Shown here: piece after piece, positions 35,245 to 44,580 of the stretch
Layout: every line of letters starts with the position of its first letter
Position numbering within the stretch: the stretch's first letter is position 1
Source of the DNA: Cellulomonas gelida
Lineage (GTDB): Bacteria; Actinomycetota; Actinomycetes; Actinomycetales; Cellulomonadaceae
Assembly: GCF_006538725.1 (NCBI RefSeq)
Contig: NZ_BJLQ01000007.1
Span: forward strand, 1-64,000
Direction of reading: 5' to 3'
Length of the DNA: 64,000 nucleotides
Notes under the pieces: generated by a model
What the model saw: only the letters and a program-made list of their open reading frames with translations
Told to the model about the DNA's origin: nothing
Database searches by the model: none
Program-made: the position numbers and the translations under genes

Positions 35245-37437
35245 TCAGCCGCCCGGCGGGCCGGCGAAGCCGCCGCCGGTGAACCCGGCCGGGGGCTGCC
35301 CGCCGCCCGGGCCCCGGTTCGAGTCCTGCGGCGTCGCGCCACCGAGACCGGACAGGCCCGCCGACGACGACGCGTCGTCCGAGACGATCGTCCGCGTCAG
35401 GTCCGCGAGGACCACCTCGTCGCCCGCGGACAGGCCCTCGGTGACCTCGGTGCGCTCGGCACCCACGGCACCCGTGGTCACCTCGACGCTCGTGGGCGTG
35501 CCGTCCCGCAGCACGTCCACGGTCGTCGTCCCTCCCTCGACGTGCACCGCGGACGTCGGGACCGTGAGCACCTGCTCGCCGTCCGCGACCGCGACCGTCG
35601 CCTCGGCCGACGAGCCGTCGTACAGCGTCACGGCGCCGCCCGCCGGTGCGTCGATCGCGAGGTCGACCGCGTAGGACGGCGTCGAGCTCGACGACTCGGT
35701 GTTGAGCAGCCCGATCCACGTGACCTGCGCGGTCAGCGGCTCGTCCGTCGTCCGGACCGAGACGCGCGCGCTCTGCCCGACCGCGAGCAGGTCCACCTGG
35801 CTCAGCGTCGCCGAGGTGGTGACCGCGTAGCCGTCACCGCCGATGATCGTGACGAGCGCCGACGTCGACGACGCCGTGACGGCCGCGCCCTCGGCGATCG
35901 AGACGGCCGCGACCGTCCCGCCGATCGGCGCGGTCAGCGTCGCGAGGCGCAGCGAGCTCTCGGCGACGTCGAGCCGTGCCTGCGCGAGCTCGATCGCGGC
36001 ACGGTCGGCCAGGACGTCGGCCGCGGTCGCGACCCGCTCCACCGACCCGCCGGACTCGCCGCCGCCCGGCGTCCCGCTCTGGTCACCCGGCGTCGACGGG
36101 TCGCTCGGCTGCGCCGGCGTCGTCGGGGCTCCCGGCGTGGGCTGGGCCGGGTCCGTCGGCTGCGTCGGGTCGGTCGGGTGCGTGGGGTCCGTCGGGTCGG
36201 TGGGGTCCGTGGGATCGGTGGGCGTCGTCGCATTCCGGACGGCCTGCGTGAGGGCGTCGAGCGCGTCGTCGAGCGCGGTCGTCGCGTCCAGGAGCGCGCG
36301 CTGCGCCTCGGCGACGTCCTGCTGGTCGCCGAGCACGCCGGTGACCGCGCCCTGGCACGCGACGAGAGCGTCCGGCAGCGACGTCGCGTCCGCGGCGGTC
36401 ACCGTCAGGGAGGTCGACGACACGGTCCCGGACGGGCCGACGAGCGCGACCGCGTCGGTCCCCTGCACGCCCGACGGGACCAGCACGGCCGTCGCGAACG
36501 ACGAGCCCGACGCGGTCAGCGTCGCGAGCACCGCACCCGACGACACGAGCACGAGCTGGTACTCGGTGCCCGCGACGGTGCCGGTCGCGTCGACGCGGAG
36601 CGCTCCCCCCGCCGCGACCGTGCCCGGCGTGAGCGTCAGGACGTCGCCCGTCGCGGGCGACCCGCTCGGCGCGTCGAGCAGCTGCTGGCACACGAGCGCG
36701 GCCGCGCCGAGGCCGTCCTCGCTCGCCGCGAGCAGGTCGGACGCCTCGTCGTAGCGCGTCAGCAGGTCCTCCTGCGCCGCCGCGACGTCGTCGAGCGCGG
36801 CCTGCACCTCGGCGGGCAGCTCGCCCTCGCCGGGGTCGCTGGGGTCGCCCGGTCCGGGAGGCGTCGGCGAGGACGCACTCGTCGGGACGACGAAGGCCGC
36901 GGGAACGACCCCACCGACCTCTCCGGCGCCGCTCGTCGTGCTCGCGCTCGCGGCGCTGCTCGTCGTGGTGGCGCTCGTCGTGCTGGCGCTCGTCGTGCTG
37001 GCGTTCGTCGTGCTGACACCCGTGGAGGACGTGCTGGCGGTGGACGTGCTGGTGGTCTGGGACTCGAGGTCGTCCTCGAGCCGCTGCTGGGCGTCCGCGA
37101 GCGTGGCGGTCGCGTCGTCGACGTCCTGCTGCAGGTCCGTGTCGTCGATCGTCGCGAGCACGTCGCCGGGCGCGACCTCGTCGCCCACCGCGACCTCGAC
37201 CGAGCCCACGGTGCCCCCGACCGAGAACGCCACGTCGCGGCGCGTCGCCGAGGCGACCGTGCCCGTGAGCGCGACCTGCTGCGCGACCGAGCCGAGCTCG
37301 GCGGTCGCCGTGCGGTAGCGCGTCGCGTCGGAGCCCGCGAGCGCGAGCGCGACCCCGCCGCCCGCGACGCACAGCACGGTCGCGCCCGCGACCACGCCCA
37401 GCACCCGCCGCCGCGGACGCCCGCGCCGGTCAGTCAT
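35245..37437 (-). CDS. Membrane-fusion (HlyD/MacA-like) protein with long low-complexity insert
   Basis: The 730-residue protein has one N-terminal transmembrane segment (VLGVVAGATVLCVAGGGVALALA). A lipoyl-like half-motif (DVAFSVGGTVGSVEVAVGDE) lies near residue 65 and the matching half (LRLATLTAPIGGTVAAVSIAEG) near 510. Between them are Ser/Thr-rich and Asp-Pro-Thr repeat linkers and an Ig-like stretch, which make it about 300 residues longer than usual adaptors. The C-terminus is Gly/Pro-rich. It is the last gene of an ABC export operon and overlaps the upstream lipoprotein gene by 8 nt (start ATG 37437). The pump has a second, normal-sized adaptor at 40491-41744. Its cargo is unknown. Confidence 0.75.
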   Translation of the reverse strand: MTDRRGRPRRRVLGVVAGATVLCVAGGGVALALAGSDATRYRTATAELGSVAQQVALTGTVASATRRDVAFSVGGTVGSVEVAVGDEVAPGDVLATIDDTDLQQDVDDATATLADAQQRLEDDLESQTTSTSTASTSSTGVSTTNASTTSASTTSATTTSSAASASTTSGAGEVGGVVPAAFVVPTSASSPTPPGPGDPSDPGEGELPAEVQAALDDVAAAQEDLLTRYDEASDLLAASEDGLGAAALVCQQLLDAPSGSPATGDVLTLTPGTVAAGGALRVDATGTVAGTEYQLVLVSSGAVLATLTASGSSFATAVLVPSGVQGTDAVALVGPSGTVSSTSLTVTAADATSLPDALVACQGAVTGVLGDQQDVAEAQRALLDATTALDDALDALTQAVRNATTPTDPTDPTDPTDPTHPTDPTQPTDPAQPTPGAPTTPAQPSDPSTPGDQSGTPGGGESGGSVERVATAADVLADRAAIELAQARLDVAESSLRLATLTAPIGGTVAAVSIAEGAAVTASSTSALVTIIGGDGYAVTTSATLSQVDLLAVGQSARVSVRTTDEPLTAQVTWIGLLNTESSSSTPSYAVDLAIDAPAGGAVTLYDGSSAEATVAVADGEQVLTVPTSAVHVEGGTTTVDVLRDGTPTSVEVTTGAVGAERTEVTEGLSAGDEVVLADLTRTIVSDDASSSAGLSGLGGATPQDSNRGPGGGQPPAGFTGGGFAGPPGG
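36150..36222 (-). repeat. Asp-Pro-Thr codon repeat in the adaptor gene
   Basis: This stretch encodes about eight Pro-Thr-Asp-type tripeptides in tandem (with His and Gln variants), a rigid extended linker between the lipoyl-like halves of the adaptor. Confidence 0.7.
36936..37035 (-). repeat. Ser/Thr/Ala repeat in the adaptor gene
   Basis: A degenerate repeat of units such as TTSASTTSA gives a long Ser/Thr-rich linker, a possible O-glycosylation target in actinobacteria. Its near-identical triplets (e.g. GTGCTGGCG) make copy-number change by slippage likely. Confidence 0.65.
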
Positions 37438-38437
37438 CGCTGCCCTGCTCATCCTGCTGCTCACCCGTCTGCTCACCGGTCTGGCCGCCCGGCCGGTCGT
37501 CCTGGCCCGGGCGCGCGCCGCCCGGGCCGCGGCCCCCGAATCCGCGCGTGCAGCCGTCGTCGCCCGGGCTCGAGACGACGACGCTCGTCGCCGCGACCTT
37601 GCCGCTCTCGTCGGCCGTCCCGCGGACCGTCGCGCACTGCCCGACGACGAGCGCGCTCGCGTCGCCCGCGGTCGTGGTCGTGAACGTCGTCGAGTCGTCG
37701 ACCGTGACGGTCGCGCTGCTCGTCGTGCCGTCCTGCGCGATCGTCTCGACCGTGATCGTCGAGCCGTCGACCGCGGTCACCGCGCCCGATGTGACGCCGC
37801 CGAACGCGCCGCCCGGCATCCCGCCCGACGCGCCGCCGCCCTCGTCCGGGGCCCCGCCCGGAAGGTCGGTCGGCAGGTCGGTCGGCCGGTCACCGGGTGC
37901 GTCGCCCTCGAGCCTCGGCATGTCGGTGGGCAGGTCGGTCGGCACGCCGCCGCCCGGCCCGAACGCGCCGCCCGGGCCGGCGGCGCACGCGCCGTCGACG
38001 GGCTGCGAGACCGTCACGGTCGTGGCGACCGGGTCCTCGTCGGTCGACGGCGTCGCGACCTCGTCGTCGTCGCTCGGCACACGCCCGCCGCCGCTCGTCG
38101 CGGTCACGCACGAGCCGACCGTCACGGCCGACAGGTCCGCGGTCGTCGTGACCTGCACGGTCGTGTCGTCGGTCCAGGTCACGGCGGTCTGGCCGTCGTC
38201 GTCGCGGACCTGCATGAGCTGGTCGCCGACGTGCACGACCTGACCGCTCACGCCGCCACCAGGCCCCTGGCCCTGCGCGTCCGGCGGCTGCTGCTCCGTG
38301 CCCTGCGTCGCGGTGCTCTGCGGTGTCGGCGTCGCGGCGTCGGAGCTGCCGCCGCCTCCGCACGCCGCGAGGGTGAGCGCGGTGGTCGCCGCCGTCAGCA
38401 GCACGAGGAGCGGGCGGGTCGTGCGTCGGGGGTTCAT
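37430..38437 (-). CDS. Putative lipoprotein with two DUF5666-like domains
   Basis: The 335-residue protein has a lipoprotein signal ending at Cys26 (LTLAAC) and Gly/Ser linkers. Two copies of a small beta-barrel-like motif are visible, each with V..G..I/L.V, TxxxDDxT/STxxTTT and a central VGxCxxxxG cysteine segment (near residues 70-150 and 210-295), resembling DUF5666. Between them lies a Pro/Thr/Asp/Leu repeat (TDLPTD). The C-terminus is Gln/Gly/Glu-rich. It sits inside the ABC export operon, 58 bp after the permease and overlapping the long adaptor gene by 8 nt, so it is probably an accessory surface protein of the pump. The function is unknown. Confidence 0.7.
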   Translation of the reverse strand: MNPRRTTRPLLVLLTAATTALTLAACGGGGSSDAATPTPQSTATQGTEQQPPDAQGQGPGGGVSGQVVHVGDQLMQVRDDDGQTAVTWTDDTTVQVTTTADLSAVTVGSCVTATSGGGRVPSDDDEVATPSTDEDPVATTVTVSQPVDGACAAGPGGAFGPGGGVPTDLPTDMPRLEGDAPGDRPTDLPTDLPGGAPDEGGGASGGMPGGAFGGVTSGAVTAVDGSTITVETIAQDGTTSSATVTVDDSTTFTTTTAGDASALVVGQCATVRGTADESGKVAATSVVVSSPGDDGCTRGFGGRGPGGARPGQDDRPGGQTGEQTGEQQDEQGSDD

Positions 38438-38495
38438 CGGGATCTCTCCTGTCGGGGCGCTCGCACGGTCGGGGTGGTTCTCGCGCGGGCCGCGG

Positions 38496-39728
38496 TCACT
38501 GGGCCCTCAGGGCGTCGATGGGGGCGAGGCGTGCGGCGCGGGTCGCCGGGTACACGCCGAAGACGAGGCCGATGCCGACCGCGATCGCGACCGATCCGGC
38601 GACGGCCGCTCCGGACACGACGATCGACGTGTCGAGCAGGTCCGGCAGCCAGGTGGCTGCGGCGATGCCGAGCGCCGCGCCGAGCACACCGCCGCCGAGG
38701 CCGAGCACCGACGCCTCGACCAGGAACTGCCGCCGGATCGCCCACGGCGGCGCGCCGAGGGCCTTGCGCAGGCCGATCTCGCGCGTCCGCTCGGTGACGG
38801 ACACGAGCATGATGTTCATGACGCCGATCCCGCCGACGAGCAGCGACAACGCGGCGATGCCCGTGAGCAGGACGGTGAGCGTGCGGTAGACGGCCGTGGC
38901 CGTCGAGACCAGCGAGTCCTGCGACGCGACCGTGAAGTCCGCCGAGTCGCTCGAGGTCGCACCGTGCAGGTTGAGCAGGATCGTCGTGACCTCCTGCGAC
39001 GCGGCCGAGAGCTGGTCGGACGACGCGGCCTGCACGTAGATCGTCGACAGCGCGTTGCGCTGCCAGCCGCCCACGAGCGACTCGGCCATGGTCGACAGCG
39101 GCACGACCGCGAGGTCGTCGAGGTTCGCGTCGCCGCTCGCGCCCTGCTCGGCGAGCACGCCGACGACCGTGAAGTCCGTCCCGGACATCGTCACGGTCTG
39201 GCCGACGACGTTGGTGCGGCCGAACAGCTCGGTCGCCGTCTGCGCACCCAGCACGACGACCGCGGCTCGCTCGGCGTCGTCGGCCGAGGTCAGGAACTCG
39301 CCCGACGACAGGGCGCGCGAGCGCACCTCGAGCCAGCGCTCGGTCGTGCCCGTGACGGTCGTCGTCCAGTTGGTGTCGTTCGCCTCGAGCGACAGGCTCG
39401 TCTGCTTCTCGGCGGCGACGCCCGCGACGTCCGGCGCGGCGACCTCGGAGGCGAGAGCGTCGGCGTCGGTGCGCGTGAGCGTCGCGGCCGAGCCGAACCC
39501 GCCGCGTGTGCCGTCGGTCGACGTGCTCGAGCCCGGCGTGACGATCAGCAGGTTCGAGCCCAGCGCGCTGATCTGCGCGGACACGTCCTTCTGCGTGCCG
39601 AGGCCGAGGCCGACGGTGAGGATGACCGCCGCGATCCCGATGAGGATGCCGAGGACGGTGAGCGACGAGCGCAGGCCGTGGCTGCGGATCGCCGACCACC
39701 CGGTCCGTAGGGTCTCGGTCCAGGTCAT
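38496..39728 (-). CDS. MacB-type ABC transporter permease (FtsX domain)
   Basis: The 410-residue membrane protein has the MacB layout. One helix follows an amphipathic start ([23 protein letters not shown]), then comes a MacB periplasmic domain of about 230 residues with a Gly-Ser-rich tip. Three C-terminal helices form the FtsX domain ([36 protein letters not shown]). The motif [16 protein letters not shown] is diagnostic. It overlaps the ATPase gene by 4 nt (ATGA). MacB proteins drive export of peptides, lipids or antibiotics through a mechanotransmission cycle. Confidence 0.92.
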   Translation of the reverse strand: MTWTETLRTGWSAIRSHGLRSSLTVLGILIGIAAVILTVGLGLGTQKDVSAQISALGSNLLIVTPGSSTSTDGTRGGFGSAATLTRTDADALASEVAAPDVAGVAAEKQTSLSLEANDTNWTTTVTGTTERWLEVRSRALSSGEFLTSADDAERAAVVVLGAQTATELFGRTNVVGQTVTMSGTDFTVVGVLAEQGASGDANLDDLAVVPLSTMAESLVGGWQRNALSTIYVQAASSDQLSAASQEVTTILLNLHGATSSDSADFTVASQDSLVSTATAVYRTLTVLLTGIAALSLLVGGIGVMNIMLVSVTERTREIGLRKALGAPPWAIRRQFLVEASVLGLGGGVLGAALGIAAATWLPDLLDTSIVVSGAAVAGSVAIAVGIGLVFGVYPATRAARLAPIDALRAQ

Positions 39729-40498
39729 GCCCGCTCCTCCGTCCGCCGGGCAGCCGACGGCCGGCGCTCCTCCTGCGCGAGCCCGTCGAGCACGTGCACG
39801 ACGCGCTGCGCACGCTGCGCCACGTCGGGCTCATGCGTGATGAGCACGATGCTGCGGCCCTGCACGTGCAGGTCGTCGAGCAGCGCGAGCACGTCGCGCG
39901 TCGACGTGGAGTCCAGGTTGCCGGTGGGCTCGTCGGCCAGGAGCAGGTCCGGGTCGCCGACGAGCGCACGCGCCACGGCCACGCGCTGCTGCTGGCCGCC
40001 GGACAGCTCGCCCGGGCGGTTGTCCAGGCGGTCGCCGAGCCCGACGCGCTCGAGCGCCTCGGTGGCGCGCGCCCGACGCTCGGCGGCCGGCACGCGCCGG
40101 TACTGCAGCGGGAGCTCGACGTTGCGCAGCGCGGACAGCGCCGGCAGCAGGTGGAACTGCTGGAACACGAATCCGATGCGCCGGTTGCGGACCTGCGCGA
40201 GCTCGACCTCGTCGAGCTGGGCGACGTCCTCGCCCGCGAGCCGGTACTCGCCGGCGGTGAGCGTGTCGAGGCAGCCCAGGACGTTCATGAGCGTCGACTT
40301 GCCCGAGCCGGACGGCCCGACGATCGCGACGTACTGCCCGCGGTCGATCCGCAGGTCCACGCCACGTAGCGCCTCGAACTCGATCGATCCCGTGCGGTAC
40401 GTCTTGCGGCCGCCCGTGAGCTCGATGACGGGGTGGTCCACCGCCGGGTCCGGGTGGCCGGCGTCGAGCGTCGACGCGGGCGGGAACAGGTCAGCCAT
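39725..40498 (-). CDS. MacB/LolD-type ABC transporter ATPase
   Basis: The 257-residue ATPase carries Walker [10 protein letters not shown] near residue 64, the Q-loop [15 protein letters not shown], signature [15 protein letters not shown], Walker [13 protein letters not shown] and the switch His in VLITHEP. The EPTGNLDS ending is typical of the MacB/LolD subgroup. ATG 40498 overlaps the upstream adaptor gene by 8 nt and the stop overlaps the permease start, so adaptor, ATPase and permease are co-translated. Confidence 0.95.
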   Translation of the reverse strand: MADLFPPASTLDAGHPDPAVDHPVIELTGGRKTYRTGSIEFEALRGVDLRIDRGQYVAIVGPSGSGKSTLMNVLGCLDTLTAGEYRLAGEDVAQLDEVELAQVRNRRIGFVFQQFHLLPALSALRNVELPLQYRRVPAAERRARATEALERVGLGDRLDNRPGELSGGQQQRVAVARALVGDPDLLLADEPTGNLDSTSTRDVLALLDDLHVQGRSIVLITHEPDVAQRAQRVVHVLDGLAQEERRPSAARRTEERA

Positions 40499-41744
40499 TG
40501 CGCGGCCCACCGCCCGCGCCCCCGAAATCGAAGCCCTCGGGCGGCAGCGGCATCTGGCCGTCGCTGCCGCCGGAGCCCGGGAACTGGCCCTGCTCGCCCC
40601 CTGTGCCTCCGCCGGTGCCGTTGCCGCGGCCGGCGGGCGCGACCTGCACGACGACCGAGTCGCCCTCGCTCAGCCCGGAGGTGATCTCGACCACGGTGCC
40701 GGACGACGCCCCGGTCTCGACCGTCACGGTCTGCGTCGCGCCGTCGTCGCCGGCCTTCGTGACCTGCGACGTGCCGTCGTCGGCACGCGTCACCGCGAGC
40801 GACGGCACCGTCAGGACGTCGGTACGGCGCTCGTAGATGATCTCGACGTCCACGCTCACGCCGTCGTGCAGCGTCTGCTCGGGCAACGTCACGTCGATCG
40901 TCACGGGGAACGACGCCACGCTCGTCGTGCTGCTCGAGACCAGCCCGACCTCGGTCACGACGCCGTACAGCGTCTCCGTGAGGTCGTCGGAGGTCATCTC
41001 CACCTGGTCGCCGACCTCGACCAGCGCGACGTCGGACTCGTCAACGCTCGTGGTGACCTCCCACGCCTGCGTCCCGACGATCACGAACTGCGCCGACGAG
41101 GCCGTCGACGTGCTCGTCGTGCCGCCCGCCCCGCCGGACGCCCCACCCGTCGAGCCGCCCCCGCCGCTCGACGAGCCGCTGCCGGTCACGACGTCGCCGA
41201 CCTCGAGGTCCACGCTCGTGACCAGGCCCGCGGCGGGCGCCACGAGGGTCGCGTCGTCCATCGCCTCGGCGGCGTCGTCGTAACGCGCCTGGGCGACCTC
41301 GACCTGTGCGGCCGCCGCGTCGACCTGGGCCTGCGCGACGTCGGAGCCGTCGTCGTCGTCCTCGGCGTTCGCGAGCGTCGCCTGCGCCGAGACGAGGGTC
41401 GCCTTGGCGTCCAGGAGGTCCGCGTTGAGCTCGAGCGTGTCGACCGTCGCGAGCTCCTGACCCTCCGTGACGGTGTCGCCGACAGCGACCGCGACGGACG
41501 TCACCGTGCCCGAGACCGCGAACGACACGCTCTCGTTGACCGTCGGGGTGAGCGTGCCCGTGCCGGTGACGGACTTCTCCATCGTCGTCAGGCTCGCCTG
41601 CACGGTCTGGGTCGTGACCTCGTCGGCCTCGGCCGGCCCGGCGTCGCGCCACCAGATCCACCACGCACCGCCGGCGAGCAGCGCCACCACCGCGCCGGCG
41701 GACACCGAGACGCGCACCCACCGACGCCTTGTCCGAGCAGACAT
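40491..41744 (-). CDS. Membrane-fusion (HlyD/MacA-like) adaptor protein
   Basis: The 417-residue adaptor has a single N-terminal transmembrane helix ([21 protein letters not shown]) and a lipoyl-like domain split around a short coiled-coil hairpin ([40 protein letters not shown]). A Gly/Ser/Thr linker near residues 185-215 and beta-barrel and membrane-proximal domains follow. The C-terminus is Gly-rich. ATG 41744 has a GGAGGAAGG site. It opens the five-gene export operon (adaptor, ATPase, permease, lipoprotein, long adaptor). Confidence 0.88.
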   Translation of the reverse strand: MSARTRRRWVRVSVSAGAVVALLAGGAWWIWWRDAGPAEADEVTTQTVQASLTTMEKSVTGTGTLTPTVNESVSFAVSGTVTSVAVAVGDTVTEGQELATVDTLELNADLLDAKATLVSAQATLANAEDDDDGSDVAQAQVDAAAAQVEVAQARYDDAAEAMDDATLVAPAAGLVTSVDLEVGDVVTGSGSSSGGGGSTGGASGGAGGTTSTSTASSAQFVIVGTQAWEVTTSVDESDVALVEVGDQVEMTSDDLTETLYGVVTEVGLVSSSTTSVASFPVTIDVTLPEQTLHDGVSVDVEIIYERRTDVLTVPSLAVTRADDGTSQVTKAGDDGATQTVTVETGASSGTVVEITSGLSEGDSVVVQVAPAGRGNGTGGGTGGEQGQFPGSGGSDGQMPLPPEGFDFGGAGGGPRNG

Positions 41745-41761
41745 CTGCACCCTTCCTCCGA

Positions 41762-41780
41762 ACGTTCCGGGCCAGAACGT
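41762..41780. promoter_or_regulatory. Inverted repeat in the leader of the export operon
   Basis: ACGTTC (41762-41767) and GAACGT (41775-41780) flank a 7-bp spacer 18 bp upstream of the adaptor ATG. The location suits a repressor site, but no regulator gene adjoins it. Confidence 0.3.
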
Positions 41781-41872
41781 AGGGAAGGGACCTGGGGTGA
41801 GGATGTGACGGACCTGTGAGCAGACTGGGAGCGCGGCGCTCTGGCCTGCGCGAATGCCGCAGAACGGTGATG

Positions 41873-43468
41873 TCAGGCGGGCAGGAGGAGGCCGTCCTCG
41901 ACGAGCCCGCGCACGGTCGGCAGGACCTCGGCCGCGACCGCCTCGGCGCCGGTCCCCAGCAGCGCGCCGAGCGCTCCGACGATCTGGCCGACCGCGAGCT
42001 CGCCGTCGCACGCCCCGACGAGCCCCGCCACGGCGGTGCCGACCTGCACCGTGCGTCCGAACCCGCCGCCCTGGCGCAGCAGGACGACCTGCGGGTCCGC
42101 GGCACCCGGCGTGAGGTACCGCTCCTCGGTCACGTCCCCTGCGACCTGCAGGCGCTCGCGCGCGAGGGCGTCGTCGTCGCGTGCGGCGAGCCAGTCGTGC
42201 GCCGCGAGCGACGCCGCGAGCACCGGCCCGAGCGGCTGCTGGACCGTCCCGGTGACCTCCTCGAGGCGGCGCAGCCGCGCGCCCCGGGCGGCCTCGTCGT
42301 GCGGCTTGCGCAGCGTCACGACGCCGAACCCGACCGCCGCGACGTCACGGCTCGCGAAGTCGTCGAGCCACGCGCCGTAACGCAGCGCCCACCCCGAGGG
42401 GTCCCGCTCGGGCGTGGTGCCGCCGTCCCGGATCCACGTCTCGGCGTACTGCGCGGGGTCCAGCAGCTCGCGCTGGACCACCCACCCGTCCAGGCCCGAC
42501 GCGTCGAGCCACTGCCCCACGCGCGCGTCCCACGGCTCGCCGCGCCGCACCTCCCAGTTGCCCAGGAGCTGCGCGACGCCGCCGGGCTCGAGCACGTCGG
42601 CCACCCCGACGACGAGGTCGCGCACCAGGTCGTCGCCCGCGCGGCCACCGTCGCGGTACTCGTACGACGGGACGTCGGCGCGCCGCGGCGTGATGACGAA
42701 CGGCGGGTTGCTCACGACGAGGTCGAACCGCTCGTGCGCGACCGGTTCGAGCATCGAGCCCTCGCGCAGCGCGAGCCGGTCCTCGCCGATCCCCGCGAGC
42801 GCCGCGTTGAACCGCGCGAAGCCCAGCGCGCGCCGCGAGATGTCCGTGGCCGTGACGTGCCCGACGTGCCGCGACGCGTGCAGCGCCTGCACACCGCAGC
42901 CCGTGCCGAGGTCGAGGCCTCGCGCGCGCTCGTCGCGCACGGTGACCTGCGCGAGCGTCGTCGAGGCGCCGCCCACCCCGAGCACGTGGTCCGTGCGCAG
43001 CGCGCCCCCTGTCGCGAGCTCGCCCAGGTCGGACGCGAGCCACCAGGTCGCCTCGCCGCGGCCGTCGACGGCGGCGTAGGGGCGCAGGTCGACGAGTGCG
43101 CGCACCTCGTCGTCGGGCGCCTGCCCCGCGGTCGTGACGAGCCCGAGGCGCTGCGCGCCGTCCGTGCCCAGCCGGGCGAGCGCACGGTCCAGCCGGCCGC
43201 GCGTGGTCGAGACGCCCAGGACGAACAGGCGGGTGAGGACCGCGACCGCCTCGTCGCCGCCGCCGAGCGCGAGCGCCGTGTCGGTCGCGCGCAGCGCCGG
43301 CACGACCTCCGCGCGGTGCAGCGCACCCGCGGCCACGGGGCCGAGCACCGACTCGACGTGCTCGACGTCGTACCCGACGGCGTCGAGGTCGGCCCGCAGC
43401 GCATCGACCAGGTCCGGGGCGTTCAGGGGAGCATCCACTCCCCCATCTTCCCCGAGCGGCGCGCGCAC
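41873..43468 (-). CDS. PrmC/HemK-like class I SAM-dependent methyltransferase
   Basis: The 531-residue protein has an actinobacterial N-terminal domain (about 1-160), then a Rossmann-like methyltransferase core with motif I LDLGTGCGVQALHA near residue 190 and the catalytic NPPF motif in VVSNPPFVI near 255. A C-terminal domain of about 200 residues follows. NPPF/NPPY enzymes methylate side-chain or base amino groups, as in PrmC acting on release factors. The length and flanking domains differ from PrmC, so the substrate is unknown. The start is uncertain: GTG 43468 gives the longest form, while GTG 43438 ten codons later (VDAPLNAPDLVDALR) is a good alternative. Confidence 0.8.
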   Translation of the reverse strand: MRAPLGEDGGVDAPLNAPDLVDALRADLDAVGYDVEHVESVLGPVAAGALHRAEVVPALRATDTALALGGGDEAVAVLTRLFVLGVSTTRGRLDRALARLGTDGAQRLGLVTTAGQAPDDEVRALVDLRPYAAVDGRGEATWWLASDLGELATGGALRTDHVLGVGGASTTLAQVTVRDERARGLDLGTGCGVQALHASRHVGHVTATDISRRALGFARFNAALAGIGEDRLALREGSMLEPVAHERFDLVVSNPPFVITPRRADVPSYEYRDGGRAGDDLVRDLVVGVADVLEPGGVAQLLGNWEVRRGEPWDARVGQWLDASGLDGWVVQRELLDPAQYAETWIRDGGTTPERDPSGWALRYGAWLDDFASRDVAAVGFGVVTLRKPHDEAARGARLRRLEEVTGTVQQPLGPVLAASLAAHDWLAARDDDALARERLQVAGDVTEERYLTPGAADPQVVLLRQGGGFGRTVQVGTAVAGLVGACDGELAVGQIVGALGALLGTGAEAVAAEVLPTVRGLVEDGLLLPA

Positions 43469-43517
43469 CTGCCGCGCTGCGCCCCTGTCCCGGGCCGGCC
43501 GTCTCGGGCCTGCTCGC

Positions 43518-44564
43518 TCAGTCGTCGAGGCCGAAGAACCGGGCCATCGCCGCGACGTCCACCGCGAAGGTGTGCGTCCCGCCCTGCAGGCTGAACGCCT
43601 CGACGGGCGGCTGGTCGCCGTCCGCGCCGTACCGCGTCCGCGTCCACCCGCCGTCGAGCTCCACGGTCGAGACCGGCTCCGCGGAGACCCCGAGCACGTT
43701 CGTCCACTGCTCCACGGCCTCGCCGAAGTTCGGGTAGAGCAGCACGGCGTCGTCGGTGCCGTGCCACAGCTGCACGCGTGGTCGTGGGCCGGTCCACGCG
43801 GGGTCCATCGCGCGCGCGAGGTCGCCCCACTCCTGCGGCGTGTGATCGACCTGACCGCCCCAGCACTCCGGCGTGCGCGGGACCGGGCGCAGCGGGCCCG
43901 GCGGCGGGTCCGACGTCGCGGCGCAGCCCGCGGGGACGCCCGCGAACGCCGCGCCCGCCGCGAACACGTCCGGGTAGGCGGCCAAGAGCACCTCGGTCAT
44001 CATCGCGCCCGACGAGTAGCCGAACACGAACACGCGCCCGGGGTCCGTGTGGTGCGCGCCCTGCACCTGCTCGACCATCTGCGCGATGCTCTGCGAGTCG
44101 CCGCCGCCGTCCCGCGTGAGGCTCGCGGTCGAGGACACGTCGAAGCAGTGGCCCAGCCGGTCGGCCTGCGGGTAGACGACGACGAAGCCCTGCGAGTCGG
44201 CGAGCTGCTCGATCCCCGTGGTGCGGAAGTCCTGCGCCGAGCCCGAGCAGTAGTGGATCGCGACGACGACCGGGGCCGGGTCCGCCAGCTCGGCCGGCAG
44301 GTACTGGTACATGCTCAGACCGCCGGGGTTGGAGCCGAAGTCGAACACGTGCGTGAACGCCCCGGTGCCGGTCGTGGCGGCGGGGGTCGCCTCGTCGGTC
44401 TGCTCGCCGCGCGTCGCGCGGTCGGTCGCCGCGCGGTCTGCCGTTGCGGAGTCCGCCGTCGCACGGTCGGTCGTCGCGTCGTCGGACGTCGTGCAGCCCA
44501 CGAGGCCCAGCGCGAGCGCCGCGCCCGCGGTCAGGGCCACGAGCCGCCGCCTCCCGGTTCTCAT
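43518..44564 (-). CDS. CE1-type esterase lipoprotein (acetylxylan/feruloyl esterase or PHB-depolymerase-like)
   Basis: The 348-residue protein has a lipobox ending at Cys24 (LGLVGC), then an imperfect Ala-Thr-Asp-Arg repeat linker to about residue 55. The alpha/beta-hydrolase domain starts LSMYQYLPAEL and shows the oxyanion segment AIHYCSGSAQDF, the nucleophile elbow GYSSG with Ser184, and a late His in GGTHTFAVD. The spacing matches CE1 esterases that remove acetyl or feruloyl groups from plant cell-wall polysaccharide. It would act on the cell surface and fits the plant-polysaccharide theme of the window. ATG 44564 has GAGGGG 6 nt upstream. Confidence 0.82.
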   Translation of the reverse strand: MRTGRRRLVALTAGAALALGLVGCTTSDDATTDRATADSATADRAATDRATRGEQTDEATPAATTGTGAFTHVFDFGSNPGGLSMYQYLPAELADPAPVVVAIHYCSGSAQDFRTTGIEQLADSQGFVVVYPQADRLGHCFDVSSTASLTRDGGGDSQSIAQMVEQVQGAHHTDPGRVFVFGYSSGAMMTEVLLAAYPDVFAAGAAFAGVPAGCAATSDPPPGPLRPVPRTPECWGGQVDHTPQEWGDLARAMDPAWTGPRPRVQLWHGTDDAVLLYPNFGEAVEQWTNVLGVSAEPVSTVELDGGWTRTRYGADGDQPPVEAFSLQGGTHTFAVDVAAMARFFGLDD

Positions 44565-44580
44565 CGGCACCCCTCGGTCG

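Noticed and set aside
36150..36222. Possible CRISPR-like short repeats
   Set aside because: The period is 9 bp and in frame with a Pro-Thr-Asp protein repeat; there are no spacers.
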